Assembly: GCF_964204645.1 (NCBI RefSeq) | Contig: NC_134034.1 | Coordinates: 13,893,962-13,957,961, forward strand | Length of the DNA: 64,000 nt | Direction: 5' to 3' | Origin: Tubulanus polymorphus | Taxonomy: Eukaryota > Nemertea > Palaeonemertea > Tubulaniformes > Tubulanidae | Shown here: in pieces, positions 1-14,819 of the stretch | How the letters are laid out: every line of letters starts with the position of its first letter | Position numbering within the stretch: the first letter of the stretch is position 1 | The notes under the pieces: model-generated | What the model saw: the letters and a program-made list of their open reading frames with translations, nothing else | The model's database searches: none | What the model was told of the DNA's origin: nothing | Made by a program: the position numbers and the translations under genes

Positions 1-185
1 AGGCGTGGAAACATATTGTTGAAATTAATTTAGTGGAGTCTTTTTTTTCTGATTCAAATGAGGAAGACTATTTGGCAATGTTTCCTACAGGATAAAACGA
101 TTGTTTATTCAGATCGCACATCGGTCATGAATCGACACATTCAGCTTGATTTAACTGATTTCTTAGTTCCCATGCTTATCCATAG

Positions 186-371
186 TTTTCGGGGTCCTAC
201 GGACTTGAAGCGCCGAGTTGGCCTATTGATGACAATCCGGCCGTAATCAGGGCCCGCCTCGATGCTGTTGCAAAATGGGCGACCGCCCGCGAAACTAGAC
301 CCTGGCAAGCGAGTATTGAGAAAGAGAGTCGGATTCGAACGCTCCCGCAAGTGTCGGTGCTTGATACATAG
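186..371 (+). CDS. terminal coding exon of an unrecognised upstream gene (partial)
   Basis: An open frame of 61 codons plus TAG runs from a possible splice acceptor (AG at 184-185) to the stop at 369-371. Codon use looks coding, with many GCC, CGC, CTC and GAC codons. The encoded peptide is rich in Ala and Arg and includes DNPAVIRARLDAVAKWATAR and ends QVSVLDT. A TAG lies in frame immediately before 186, so the frame can only be real if spliced from an exon outside the window. The stop lies about 250 bp upstream of the PSMC5 start, so the two genes would be tightly spaced on the same strand. I do not recognise the family. The acceptor has only a modest pyrimidine tract, and the exon could be a chance frame. 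Confidence 0.4.
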   Translation, partial: FSGSYGLEAPSWPIDDNPAVIRARLDAVAKWATARETRPWQASIEKESRIRTLPQVSVLDT

Positions 372-510
372 ACGGAATGAATGGTCGAATTAATCAAAAA
401 CAAGCCCAAGAAATATCGTATCACCTCATACCTATGATACAGATAAAAATTGTCAATTCTTCTCAAACCACGGTAACGGTATTCGAATTAAATGTAAATC
501 AATTAATTTA

Positions 511-620
511 TTGCTAGTCCGGTGGCGTTGTCGGAATTCAATTCAATTTTATTGCTGGTCCGGTAGCGTTGTCGGAATTCAATTTAATTTTATTGCTGGT
601 CCGTCAGCGGTGTCCGAAAA
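511..620. repeat. 41-bp direct repeat, about 2.7 copies, just upstream of PSMC5
   Basis: The motif TTGCTGGTCCGGTAGCGTTG, or a close variant, begins at 511, 552 and 593, giving a 41-bp period. The last copy is divergent and runs almost to the PSMC5 start codon at 626. The array lies in the PSMC5 5' UTR or core promoter, between the two plus-strand genes. Confidence 0.75.
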
Positions 621-625
621 CAAAC

Positions 626-4581
<3,956 letters not shown>

Positions 4582-5495
4582 ATATTGTTCCCGCCCCCGG
4601 TGGAACGACAAAGACATTTTCAAATTGCGCAATATTCAACGTCATCAGAGTGTGAAACAAATAGAAAAAGTTCAAACTGGTCAATTTGTGTTTGGAGGCT
4701 GAAAATCTTTTCGATATTAGTTTAAATTCCTTCTCGCTACTGAAGATGGAACCGTAGCCTTTGATTGGTCAATTCAATAGTTCACGTCGGTTAATACCAG
4801 ATGTTTGTGTCGCATTTCAAACTATGTATTGAAAATGAAAACACGATGTAAATATAAGTATTTATGTGAAAATTCATCGATTGTTTTCTGTTAATATTGT
4901 GGTTATTATTGAAGAGACTGTGAAAGGTCACAACGATTCTTAACGCTGTTCTTTGCTCTGCATCTACGAGCCAGAAACTTCATATACTAGTACAGTGAAA
5001 GTTGCTTACCGGTAATCCAGATCACTGTTAAAGGACACATTTTAAAGACAAAAATCCACGACATTCTACTTGCTACTTTCGTCACTGTAGCTGTTGAGAG
5101 GTGTCTGTTCTGGTGTGAGCTAACTGAGGACACAAGTTACCGATATGTCGGCTCGAACCTACGTGGGGAGCCGGAGAGAGAGAAGAGACTGTGGTCGCTA
5201 TTGTTGAGATAATGAACTTGTGACTATTTTATAGTAGAAAAAGAATCTTTTTAATTACAGAAATTATAAATAAAATTTATATACACAAAATAATAGCACA
5301 AAAACATATTTTTCAAGTAGATCGGAGGTAAAACCAGCCAAAAACCTCGACACATGAAAACGAAACCTCAACATATGAGGATAATCACTTTTTGAAAGTT
5401 GGCAGCTGAAATGTCTGGTGTTTATATATAGTTCATTTTTAATTAAAAATGCGTTAATCAACTCAAAAAATATCGACAAAGTTGGAACAAGCGAA
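4582..5495. other. intergenic: convergent 3' ends of PSMC5 and CAPN7
   Basis: This stretch separates the PSMC5 stop from the CAPN7 stop, so both 3' UTRs must lie here. A plus-strand AATAAA is at 5269-5274. A minus-strand ATTAAA (plus-strand TTTAAT) is at 5250-5255. If both are used, the two transcripts would overlap antisense by a few bases. No coding frame or repeat of note was seen. Confidence 0.5.
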
Positions 5496-8400
5496 TCAGT
5501 GTAACTGCGATATTGAGACTGGAGTCGATGAACTGATATTCAAGAAGAATGGAGCTTCTTTTCCCGGATGGAACGTACACGGTATAACATTATAGAGACC
5601 TCCCGATACATCGTCTATTTCTAATACTGAAAATCCTCGTCTGAAATAAACAGTAATTATACAATCATTTAGAATGATTCAAAGTACAGTGAATTTAGAT
5701 TCTGGACCACAGTTGTGTGGGAATAATTTGACTCTGAATCCAGTTCCACAGTTGTGTGGGTTTGATTTGACTCTGAACCCAGTTCCACAGTTGTGTGGGT
5801 TTAATCTGACTCTGAATCTAGTTCCACAGTTGTGTGGGTTTAATTTGACTCTAGATCCAGTTCCACAGTTGTGTGGGTTTAATTTGACTCTGAACCCAGT
5901 TCCACAGTTGTGTGCGTTTGATTTTACTCTAGATCCAGTTCAACAGTAGTGTGGAAATAATTTGACTCTGAATCCAGTTTCACAGTTGTTAGGGTTCGAT
6001 TTGACTCTGGATCCAGTTCGACAGTTGTGTGGGTTTGATTTGACTCTAGATCCAGTTCCACAGTTGTGTGGGTTAAATTGGTCTGGATCCAGATCCACAG
6101 TTCAATTCAACGTGGATCCCAGTTCCAGTATTGACTTATCTACTTTGAACACAATTGCACAGTTGTTAATGTTTACCTGAAATCTCCGGAAGATTTCCGT
6201 TTGAAAGCACCGGGAGCGTTTGACACATTTTCAGACACAGTTATCACATCAAAACCAACGCTGTATTCTCTAAAAACATGAAGAACAAATCAATGATCAG
6301 TTTGAAATAAATTGTTGCATCCAAAATACTTAACAAGGTTTTGAAAGTAAGGTACATGAGGTACTTACTTCGGTCCTCGGAGTTCTATAAGTATGTGATT
6401 GTTGATTACTGTATTGTCCAGTTTGATTTGATAAACCGGATTGTTTTTATATGTTTCCGGGTAGTTTCCACATCCACCCGCCGAACGACCCTTCCACTGT
6501 CCAGTAATCTATACGAATAAATAGAATAAGAGTGATTTCAGAATAAAGGGGGCACCATTATCCAAATAACTCATCCGCTGTTCTTGAGTTTGGGGAACAG
6601 TTACATTATTTATCCAAATATTAGGCCAAGAGTTCATACAGCAGTTGATTCACACTAACCCATCCTGTGAGGGAGGATGTGTCTACTAGGACAGGGGTTT
6701 GTACTGTGACAGTGTCTCGTGATGTCATCAGGTTCATATCCCTGTGAGGGAGGATGTGTCTACTAGGACAGGGGTTTGTACTGTGACAGAGTTTCATGAT
6801 GCCATCAGGTTCAAATCCTTGTGAGGGAGGATGTGTCTACTAGGACAGGGGTTTGTACTGTAACAGAGTCTCATGATGCCATCAGGTTCAAATCCCTGTG
6901 AGGGAGGATGTGTCTACTAGGGCAGGGGTTTGTACTGTGATAGAGTCTCGTGATGTCATCAGGTTCAAATCCCTGTGAGGGAGGATGTGTCTACTAGGAC
7001 AGGGGTTTGTACTGTTACAGAGTCTCATGATGCCATCAGGTTCAAATCCCTGTGAGGGAGGATGTGTCTACTAGGGCAGGGGTTTGTACTGTGATAGAGT
7101 CTCGTGATGTCATCAGGTTCAAATCCCTGTGAGGGAGGATGTGTCTACTAGGACAGGGGTTTGTACTGTTACAGAGTCTCATGATGCCATCAGGTTCAAA
7201 TCCCTGTGAGGGAGGATGTGTCTACTAGGGCAGGGGTTTGTACTGTGATAGAGTCTCGTGATGTCATCAGGTTCAAATCCCTGTGAGGGAGGATGTGTCT
7301 ACTAGGACAGGGGTTTGTACTGTTACAGAGTCTCGTGATGTCATCAGGTTTAAATCCCTGTGAGGGAGGATGTGTCTACTAGGACAGGGGTTTGTACTGT
7401 TACAGAGTCTCGTGATGTCATCAGGTTTAAATCCCTGTGAGGGAGGATGTGTCTACTAGGACAGGGGTTTGTACTGTGACAGAGTCTCATGATGTCATCA
7501 GGTTCAAATCCCTGTGAGGGAGGATGTGTCTACTAGGACAGGGGTTTGTACTGTTACAGAGTCTCGTGATGTCATCAGGTTTAAATCCCTGTGAGGGAGG
7601 ATGTGTCTACTAGGACAGGGGTTTGTACTGTTACAGAGTCTCGTGATGTCATCAGGTTTAAATCCCTGTGAGGGAGGATGTGTCTACTAGGACAGGGGTT
7701 TGTACTGTGACAGAGTCTCACGATGTCATCAGGTTCAAATCCCTGTGAGGGAGGATGTGTCTACTAGGACAGGGGTTTGTACTGTGACAGAGTCTCATGA
7801 TGTCATCAGGTTCAAATCCCTGTGAGGGAGGATGTGTCTACTAGGACAGGGGTTTGTACTGTGACAGAGTCTCATGATGTCATCAGGTTCTAATTCCTGT
7901 AGTGAAGATGACAACATGAAATATGATAATGACAAACCTGTTTTTCATATTTAGCGATGTAAGGGTCAATGATTTTAGTGAGTGAAATTTCACACGTTGA
8001 ATAAATGCGAAGCGTGTAATGAATTGTGTTATTTTTCTCGTATTGTGAAACGACGAGACTGTAGTTCTTCGTGCCGCGATCCTCAACCAGTTTACACAGA
8101 TAATGAGGGCTGTTTATCCGCACGCCGTCCTTATACGGGGCAGGATCATCTGCGAAAACAAAATCAAAATGAAATACAGCATTATACTGCACTTCTTTAA
8201 TCTAGGCTCATAGACCATAGACCGGGGGCCAGTTGCACAGTCGTGACTTATGTCCAAAAGTGGTCTTAAATCTTAATTAAGACTGGTCTTAAGTTGTTAG
8301 ATTGGCTATAGAACTAAGTTAGTCTTAGACTGGTCTTAAGTCTAAGGCATGACTACGGAAACGGTCCCTGCAGGTGTCCAAGTTCAGAGACCAAATCCAC

Positions 8401-11400
8401 AGAATAACCTTGACCCTATCATTAGTTACTTACAGGGATAATAAACGCGTCTGCCTCCATTCTTATAAACGAGTAACGTAATAAATTCTTTATTCTGAGC
8501 GAAATCATCCTAGAAATTAAACAACAAAGTAAATAATCAATATTAGTCCAAATTTTGACCGAGACTAGTAAGGAATCATGAAACTAAGAGAGAGAGAGAG
8601 AGTTACAACTACGTGGCTGGACGGTTCACTTATTTACCTTATCAGTGATATGTCTAGTAAGTAGGATCCAGACAGGTGTAGCCTGCGTCGCTCTGATCTC
8701 TAGTCTATATTGAGGGTTGTCGCTGATGTTGTAAACATCTTTTTTCGGCCCTGATTTCGCTTGCCACGTACTGAAATGAGGACATAATGTCGTTTGTGTC
8801 TCAAATAATTAGCCACAACCGTTTTTAAGTTTTTGGGTTGAGCCACAGCTCAGTTACGGCGAGTACTGACCTATGAATGCAAGTCGTGTGAGTGAAAAGA
8901 TCCGGATTCCAATTGATGTAAATTACATCGTAAAATTTCATCAGAGATGAATAGTCAATCCAGAACACACCTGAAACACATATTTTAGCCTCATCCATGT
9001 GTTCGAGACTTTAAATTGAAAAAGAACTACACACACCAGACACTCTCCACATTCCCAGCATTAAATGTTTGGAGAGGAACAACCGAGACAATAAATCTGA
9101 GATAAGAGAAACAAAAATAATTTTACCATTGTCGACCATTTGAGCACTTTTTGGATCGTAATTCAGCAATTTTTGCATGTCCGGCGTCCAGTTATTTGTG
9201 TCTGATTCGGAGAAGTTTCCTTTCCAACGCAAATGGCTCCACGGGTTTTTTAACATCATCAGTTTTTTGCCCTGGACCGAAAAAAAATTCAATTTTGATT
9301 CGCCGAATCTTTTGAAAAAATTAATACAGCGCTGCCCCCCGATAAACCGGAACTACGAGTCCACTTGTAGCCAGCAGTGATTGTATTAAGCTAAAAACGG
9401 TTTACAAATCTTTTTGAAAAAATCGCTTACCTTCACTTCTCTAATATCTAACATGGCGTACGCATGAGTCGGTACGAGACCCGCTCGATCAGCTTCCGAT
9501 TCTGAAATCTCGCCCGTCGCCACAGTTACCAGACAGTGACCTTGATGAAAACGATCAAGGATTTTCTTGAATTCTTTATCGGGTTGGAATTCGTTTGAGC
9601 CGACTCGAATTGAAACACGCTCCGGAATCCAACCGGTCAACGCGTGTAAATCTATATTCTACAAACGAGAAAAACGTTTTCTATTTCAGCAGAACAAAAC
9701 ATTTCAAAAGTGTTTTTTCATTGCTGTGTTTTTTGGGTTTAAATCTTACGGAATTTGATCCCGGAAAGTTATATCCACCCATAACTTTCATGTACGCTTT
9801 CTCTAACAGCGAAACCCACAGTTCACCTTTATTGTTGGAAAATGAACAGAGCAGGTCGCCATAGCGATCTACCGGCAGACGATCATCTATAATCACCTAA
9901 ATCATAAATAGAGAACAATAAGAGAACAATAAGAGAACAATAAGAGAACAGCAAGAGAACAATAAGAGAACAGTGCATCCTTGATGTCACAAATATACAA
10001 CATTTAAATTGTAATCTGCAATGAATAAATGATTTCTTGTTGGTCTGACGATCAATGAGATTTTGTCATAAAACTGGCAATGAGAATATTGCCAACGCTA
10101 CACGCTGTTAAACTATCACACAACCACACAATATTAGACATTAATATTGTATCTGTCCAGGTGTTTACAAGGGAAGATGAGTAGATGTTAATCAAATGGT
10201 TCCTTTCGAGAAACAGCGCCCCTCGTCCGAGATCATTAACCGACAGTGAGAATGAATCAAAGTGACTTCGTACATACCTTCCTTAAAACACCATTAATAT
10301 TGAGTTTCACCATGTATTTACCACATGGATTATAAACAGGGTTGCCCTGTCGATTCTGAGGGTGAATTATACTGAAATAACAAAATTGAAAAACATCACG
10401 AAATTAATTAACAGACCCTGCACATTTCTGCAGTTAACTCTAAAACCATTTGACTCTGAAAGCCGTACACAGTTCTGGGTTACATTTAAACTTAACGTCA
10501 CCTGACATTGAAAGCCAAAACACAGTTCTGCTTATATAATCAATTATACAACAGGCAGTCTGATTGGTGCCACCTATTTACATTTGTCTCACGATGCTAA
10601 CAGGATTGAATCTCTTAGGAAGGACGAGTTAGATATTGATGGTGTAACATTCACATAGGACTACCTGGTGATCAATTTCTTTTTGAATCTACGTTCGTAC
10701 TGAGCGCTAATAGCCAGCGACGCGACGAAAGAACAATCGGAAACTATTGTCTGAAAAATAAAACAGAAACCGGTTATACACGTTAAACCCTTTCAGTGCG
10801 TCTACACCGCAGTACAGTGTATAAATCAGTGATGGACTTAGCTTATACGCCGCATTGCAGTGTAGACGCACTAATAGAATATCGTATATTTGAACAGGAC
10901 TAACTGGGTTGCCATTAAGTGGACCAACTGTAGGTTGACCGACTGTTAGTCACGCCACCTGGTGGTATTGTAGTAAAGTTGAAACTTGCCTGTTTAATAC
11001 TGAAACTGGACACAGCCATGATCATCTGAGGATGATCATAGAGCTCATCGGGACGAACCAATTTACTGAAATCTTTTTTCTGTTTCGGTGATAATTCCAG
11101 GGCTCCGTGTTTATCACTGAAAACAGAAAAATAGAATTTAATGCATTATCTATAGCTCAAACCCAGGAAATATTCGTTTTTATTTTAGATTTCTTATTTT
11201 ACCTGAACGGAACTGGATAAGCGAATCTTTCCTTCATGTCAACGGACATAAACGGTACATACTCCCGACCGTTAATGAACGATGTTGTTCTAGAAAAATA
11301 AATACTATCAACAATGAAAAACAGGCTGCCTGGTTGCCATCTTTCACGACAAATTTACATTTCCAGAACTTTACAGGCTGCCTTATCGATATCCTAAATC

Positions 11401-14079
11401 CCAGAGATGCTAGGGCCAAAGTACCAAAATTCCGGAATTTAGAACGGGGGGTCAGAAAAATTCTCCCCCAGGAAAAATTTTGCGTTTTTGCATCACCGGA
11501 GATGCAGTATCACGATCGGCATCTTTCATCTGAAAATACGACGGCAGGCATTCGTTGTGCTTCACATCCCTCGCTGCCTTCTTATGCCGCGCGCTATCCG
11601 GGTGACGAAGAATATCTTTTTTCCCGCCACTACCGTATTTGACCTGGTCTTTACAAACGACGCTGTACGCCACGCCAGCTAAGTCTAACTTATGAATGTA
11701 GTTCGATAAGTAGTCCCCGTTACTGTCCTTACACTCTAGCCAGTGCCAGTTAAATTTATTTTTTATACCGCTGTCAATTGCCTTTATATCGGCCGACTCC
11801 CGACTGACAATCTTTCCGTGCGTGCTCATTTTGCAGACCGTCCCGCTTGACAGCTGCAGGCAAAAAGAAAGTTACAAAGCTGCGTGCCTCAGGACATAGC
11901 ACGCGCATGGTTATAATTAAGATGATATTTATCAAATATCATCTTAATTATTACCACGTGCATCTTCACATTGTTGGCCGTCAGCGGGACGATGTACAAC
12001 GGCGCGTAAAGATAATTGTAAATGGCGTCACAACAGTGGCGCTCCACCTATGCACGCACAGATACCACCACAGGCACACATATATACATTGTAGCAGAAC
12101 ATCCTCGGAAACGGAGACCAAGATAAAATAACACAGAAGCGACAATGAGTACAAGCAAACGAACGCTTTTACGGTCCGTGCCATTACTGGTCGCCGCGAG
12201 GAATTCTCACCAAATTTCCGGAATTGACATCGGCGATCCTAAATTTCCGGAATTCCGGATATTTCCGGAAAACTAGCATCTCTGAAATCCACGAAAACAT
12301 GTTTCTATTGCCCTTAATCCAACTATTATATCTGCCTACCAAACAATTTACAAACCGCCAGCAACTACGTAGGTTGCCTGGCTGCCATTTAAGATTTATC
12401 AAAAATTTAATTTTCAGCAGCTGCTAAGGCTGCCTTGTTGCTGTTTTTAATTTACCTTAATACTTGTATTTCTTCTTTTGTATAACCGGCAGTACCTGTG
12501 ACACGCCTTGCAGCAGGTGCAGCTGCTCCGACCGAACTTGCAGCAGGTGCACCTGCTCCGACTGAACTCGGAGCAGATGCTCCTTTATTACCAGTGTCAT
12601 CAGAGAATGCTCCGAATCCTAATGGAGGAACGTAGCGTTCTGTGGTTCGACCGGTCGATGTGGCTGTCACTCGAGGGCTCGGTTTTAGTTGATGCTTTAA
12701 AGCCTCAGCCCGGTCTAAAGCTTTCTCCGCTAAACTTTTTACTTTATCTTGTAATGCAGCATCTTGAGTTTCATTTCTCTGAAAAAACGTGTTGGAACAT
12801 GATAATTGTGACATCGTTTACAACTGATGGCTTCTTCTGGAGCCTGATCCAAATCTTCAGTCTAGAAATAGTCTTCAAATGGTTTACAGAACTTAACCAA
12901 AAATCGTTCTCCAACAATTTTAACTCAACGGTTTTTAAGCTAAAATCTCTTCATAAACTTTCAGTGCAGGCGTCCAACTGTGCACTAGGGCATAAATCTG
13001 TAGCTACTGAAAGGGTTTAACCAAATTTTGCTTTCCTAAGTTACTTAAATCCCTTTTTGAAGACTGAAGAGCGAGGTCGTGTGGAGGGCGACTTTCGATG
13101 CTTACTATTTTCAGGAACATTTCTACGGCTTGCGTGTAAAGTTCTACAGATTCCTCTAAATTATCTCCCTCATCTTCGTCGAAGGCTTGACGCAACAAAA
13201 ATTCAGCGCGTTCTAAATCACACTGTAACCAAACATTAGAAATGTTTAATTTTTAAATTTTTATACATCTCAGCACTTTTTCTTTTTCCCTACCTTTTTG
13301 CTCACCTGATGTTGTGTTTTTAACTGAGATGGCTGAGAATTCTGTTCTTGAACTGAAATAATTGGATGTTTTTCATAAAAAGGTTTGAGACGAATGGACA
13401 TCTTCGATGGCCCGAGGAAGTAAAGACCATAGCTAGAAAGATGAACATTAATTTAAGGTTCTCCTGAACACTTTTTGAATATTTTTCAGATGGCCTCGTA
13501 TCGTAAGGTGTACGAGAATCAATTCCTCCAGATCTTCTTCATTGAATATGAAAGTTTGAATATCACTGAACAAAAGAAATAAGAATCATACTTACGTAAA
13601 CTTTTCAGAGATTCCGAACGCAAAATATATTCATTGGCTTTCTCTACGACGGAACTAGCCCCACCCGGGCTGGACATAGCAGCTGTCAACAACGCCTGTG
13701 CTGCCTCCTATCAATAGATATATAAACTAGATGTGTCACTATTGAACCCCTGGTTCTGAACCAATTGAATTGGTTCTACTCCTGGCACCAGGGGGCAGTG
13801 ACAGTTAACATGTAAAAACCGTAATGAACCAATCTCCAGTTGTTTTGGTTCCATAATGAATCTACTCGGTTCTAGCAAACAGGCCTCGAGCTATTTAAGA
13901 CCATTTTCACAGCTGGGCCCGGAGTCTAAGGGAAAACAATCTAAAATTCAAGAATAATTGAAGTTGTTACGTACGGTATAGTAGAATATGGCAGCCTGGT
14001 ATTGTCCTGATTTATCATTGTTGACGGCTAAATGTGCGAAATTAATCGCATCTTGCGTTAATTCCTGTGGGTCGGCCAT
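5496..14079 (-). CDS. CAPN7: calpain-7 (MIT-domain cysteine protease)
   Basis: Calpain-7 is a PalB-type calpain that binds ESCRT-III through tandem MIT domains. Nineteen exons, in transcript order, are 14079-13975, 13707-13596, 13352-13306, 13222-13106, 12778-12456, 11289-11203, 11116-10990, 10750-10665, 10371-10278, 9896-9750, 9658-9431, 9271-9127, 8970-8871, 8770-8638, 8509-8434, 8149-7938, 6508-6369, 6269-6177 and 5640-5496. They total 2517 bp, or 838 residues (human 813). All phases agree. MIT-like helices are near residues 1-150 ([20 protein letters not shown]). A low-complexity Ala/Gly/Ser linker follows (exon 5). The protease core has Cys312 ([10 protein letters not shown]), His480 ([11 protein letters not shown]) and Asn500 ([10 protein letters not shown]). 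C-terminal C2-like domains include [30 protein letters not shown] and a SISQLH tail. The intron after exon 7 uses a GC donor (10989-10988). The gene is head-to-head with PDIA4. Identity is very secure. Confidence 0.96.
5695..6085. repeat. 39-bp mini-satellite in last CAPN7 intron
   Basis: About ten copies of a 39-bp unit contain CCACAGTTGTGTGGGTTTGA and TTTGACTCTGAACCCAGTT. The array lies between the last two CAPN7 exons. The unit length is a multiple of three, which makes a plus-strand open frame with a 13-residue period; this is a by-product, not a gene. Confidence 0.9.
6664..7893. repeat. 77-bp satellite, ~16 copies, with dimer and trimer higher-order units
   Basis: The unit includes AGGATGTGTCTACTAGGACA, GGGGTTTGTACTGTGACAGA and GTCATCAGGTTCAAATCCCT. 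It lies in the CAPN7 intron between exons 16 and 17. Copies 4-8 alternate two variants (AGGGCAGG with GATAGAG, and AGGACAGG with TTACAGAG), giving a dimer. Copies 9-11 and 12-14 repeat a trimer pattern (two GGTTTAAATC copies, then one GGTTCAAATC). The unit resembles the outer arm of the foldback element at 50440-50530, including the B-box-like GGTTCAAATCC. Confidence 0.92.
8224..8369. mobile_element. short palindromic MITE-like element, copy 1 (CAPN7 intron)
   Basis: The left end GGGGGCCAGTTGCACAGTCG is mirrored at the right end, where a degenerate complement reads CATGACTACGGAAACGGTCC. Internal segments AAGACTGGTCTTAAG and GACTGGTCTTAAGTC add to the dyad symmetry. A better-preserved relative lies at 20109-20249 in a PDIA4 intron. 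There is no coding capacity. Confidence 0.7.
9911..9973. repeat. 11-bp tandem repeat in CAPN7 intron
   Basis: Six near-perfect copies of AGAGAACAATA follow directly after the exon 10 acceptor region on the plus strand (upstream of it on the minus strand). This is a simple mini-satellite with no sign of function. Confidence 0.85.
11452..11829 (-). pseudogene. zinc-finger-like N-terminal fragment carried by the hAT-like element
   Basis: The open frame of 125 residues begins [17 protein letters not shown]. It contains [20 protein letters not shown] followed by [20 protein letters not shown] and an HPDSARH motif. This pattern resembles the N-terminal zinc-finger-like module of uncharacterised transposon-derived proteins common in marine invertebrates; that comparison is from memory. 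One expected Cys of a CxxC pair appears to be missing (VVCK), so the finger may not bind metal. The frame runs to the element's 3' edge without any RNase-H-like or dimerisation domain. A fragment domesticated as a gene is possible but not supported by other evidence. Confidence 0.5.
11914..11950. repeat. perfect 17-bp hairpin inside the hAT-like element
   Basis: TAATTAAGATGATATTT (11914-11930) is followed by ATC and its exact reverse complement (11934-11950). Partial symmetry continues outward (GCGCATGGTTA against TTACCACGTGC). Confidence 0.9.
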
Positions 14080-14275
14080 TTTACCTCAATCGCGAAGAGA
14101 GTGGGTACTTTCTCCGCCAAGTAGAACACCAATACACTGCGATCACCTTCACTCTTTGAAAGAAAGATAATTGTTATCGTATAGTAAAACTCCAAACTGG
14201 TTTAATCAGGATCATGAGTTTAATCCAGATATTTCCATAGCTAGGCTGAGCCTATCATCAGGGTTAGAGAATCAG

Positions 14276-14430
14276 TAACCTGTCTGTGGTGGATTAGTAT
14301 CTGTGGATTAGTTTCTTGATCGGATAATTTCAGTTCCACAAACCACACGTTGGTATTGGCTTATTGGTATATGCCCATCCGATTATAAAAGGCTTACCAC
14401 CAACGATTAGGTTACAAACTAGGTTAAGTG
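14276..14430. mobile_element. foldback-type repeat, short version, between CAPN7 and PDIA4
   Basis: The left part, CAGTAACCTGTCTGTGGT, and the right part, GCCCATCCGATTATAAAA then TACCACCAACGATTAGGT, both recur at 24783-25620. There they are separated by about 730 bp of extra sequence. The right part is itself palindromic (CGTTGGTAT and TACCACCAACG). The copy here therefore looks like an internally deleted derivative. Confidence 0.5.
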
Positions 14431-14819
14431 TGGTGGTTTGCCAGGCTGGGAAAATAAAATCCCAGGGGTATCTTATTTGAAGGTTTTTCCTCATTAATTG
14501 ACATTTGACAGCCCAACAGATCTATCCGAATTTGTTCACGGGGCGACAAAAAACAAGATACTAAGAAATCAGATTCAATCACCACTTCAAACACCGACAA
14601 AACAGCTTTTAGGCTTAAGACCGAAAATAAAAAATATTTTGACAGGTTTTACCTCGGTTTTCGAGTAAAGCGCCGTCTTGCGGACGTCACTAATCGGGGG
14701 ACATTACTTCGGATTATTAAGATGTTGTAGTCCGGATTTTAGTGCTGCCAGTGCAAGAAAAATCCAGTGCAAGAAAATCCGAGTAAATGCAACCAACAAC
14801 ATCTAGTGTTGGATCCATG

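Larger units (their letters stand above)
11402..12284. mobile_element. hAT-like DNA transposon remnant inside CAPN7 intron 5
   Basis: The segment begins CAGAGATGCTAG (11402-11413) and ends CTAGCATCTCTG (12273-12284), a perfect 12-bp terminal inverted repeat of the CAGAG type seen in hAT elements. The sequence AAATCC sits immediately outside both ends (11396-11401 and 12285-12290), consistent with a target-site duplication; hAT normally makes 8 bp, and two outer bases differ here. Subterminal TTCCGGAATT motifs occur at both ends. A minus-strand frame (11829-11452) lies inside. No transposase catalytic region is present, so it is non-autonomous. Confidence 0.72.

Noticed and set aside
5674-6180. 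Plus-strand frame with repeated [13 protein letters not shown]
   Set aside because: It lies in a CAPN7 intron and follows a 39-bp satellite unit.
6664-7893. CRISPR-like repeat-spacer array
   Set aside because: The whole 77-bp unit is conserved with no variable spacers, and the genome is eukaryotic.
12508-13020. 170-codon plus-strand frame
   Set aside because: It is antisense to CAPN7 exon 5 and its flanking intron; the minus-strand reading matches calpain-7.
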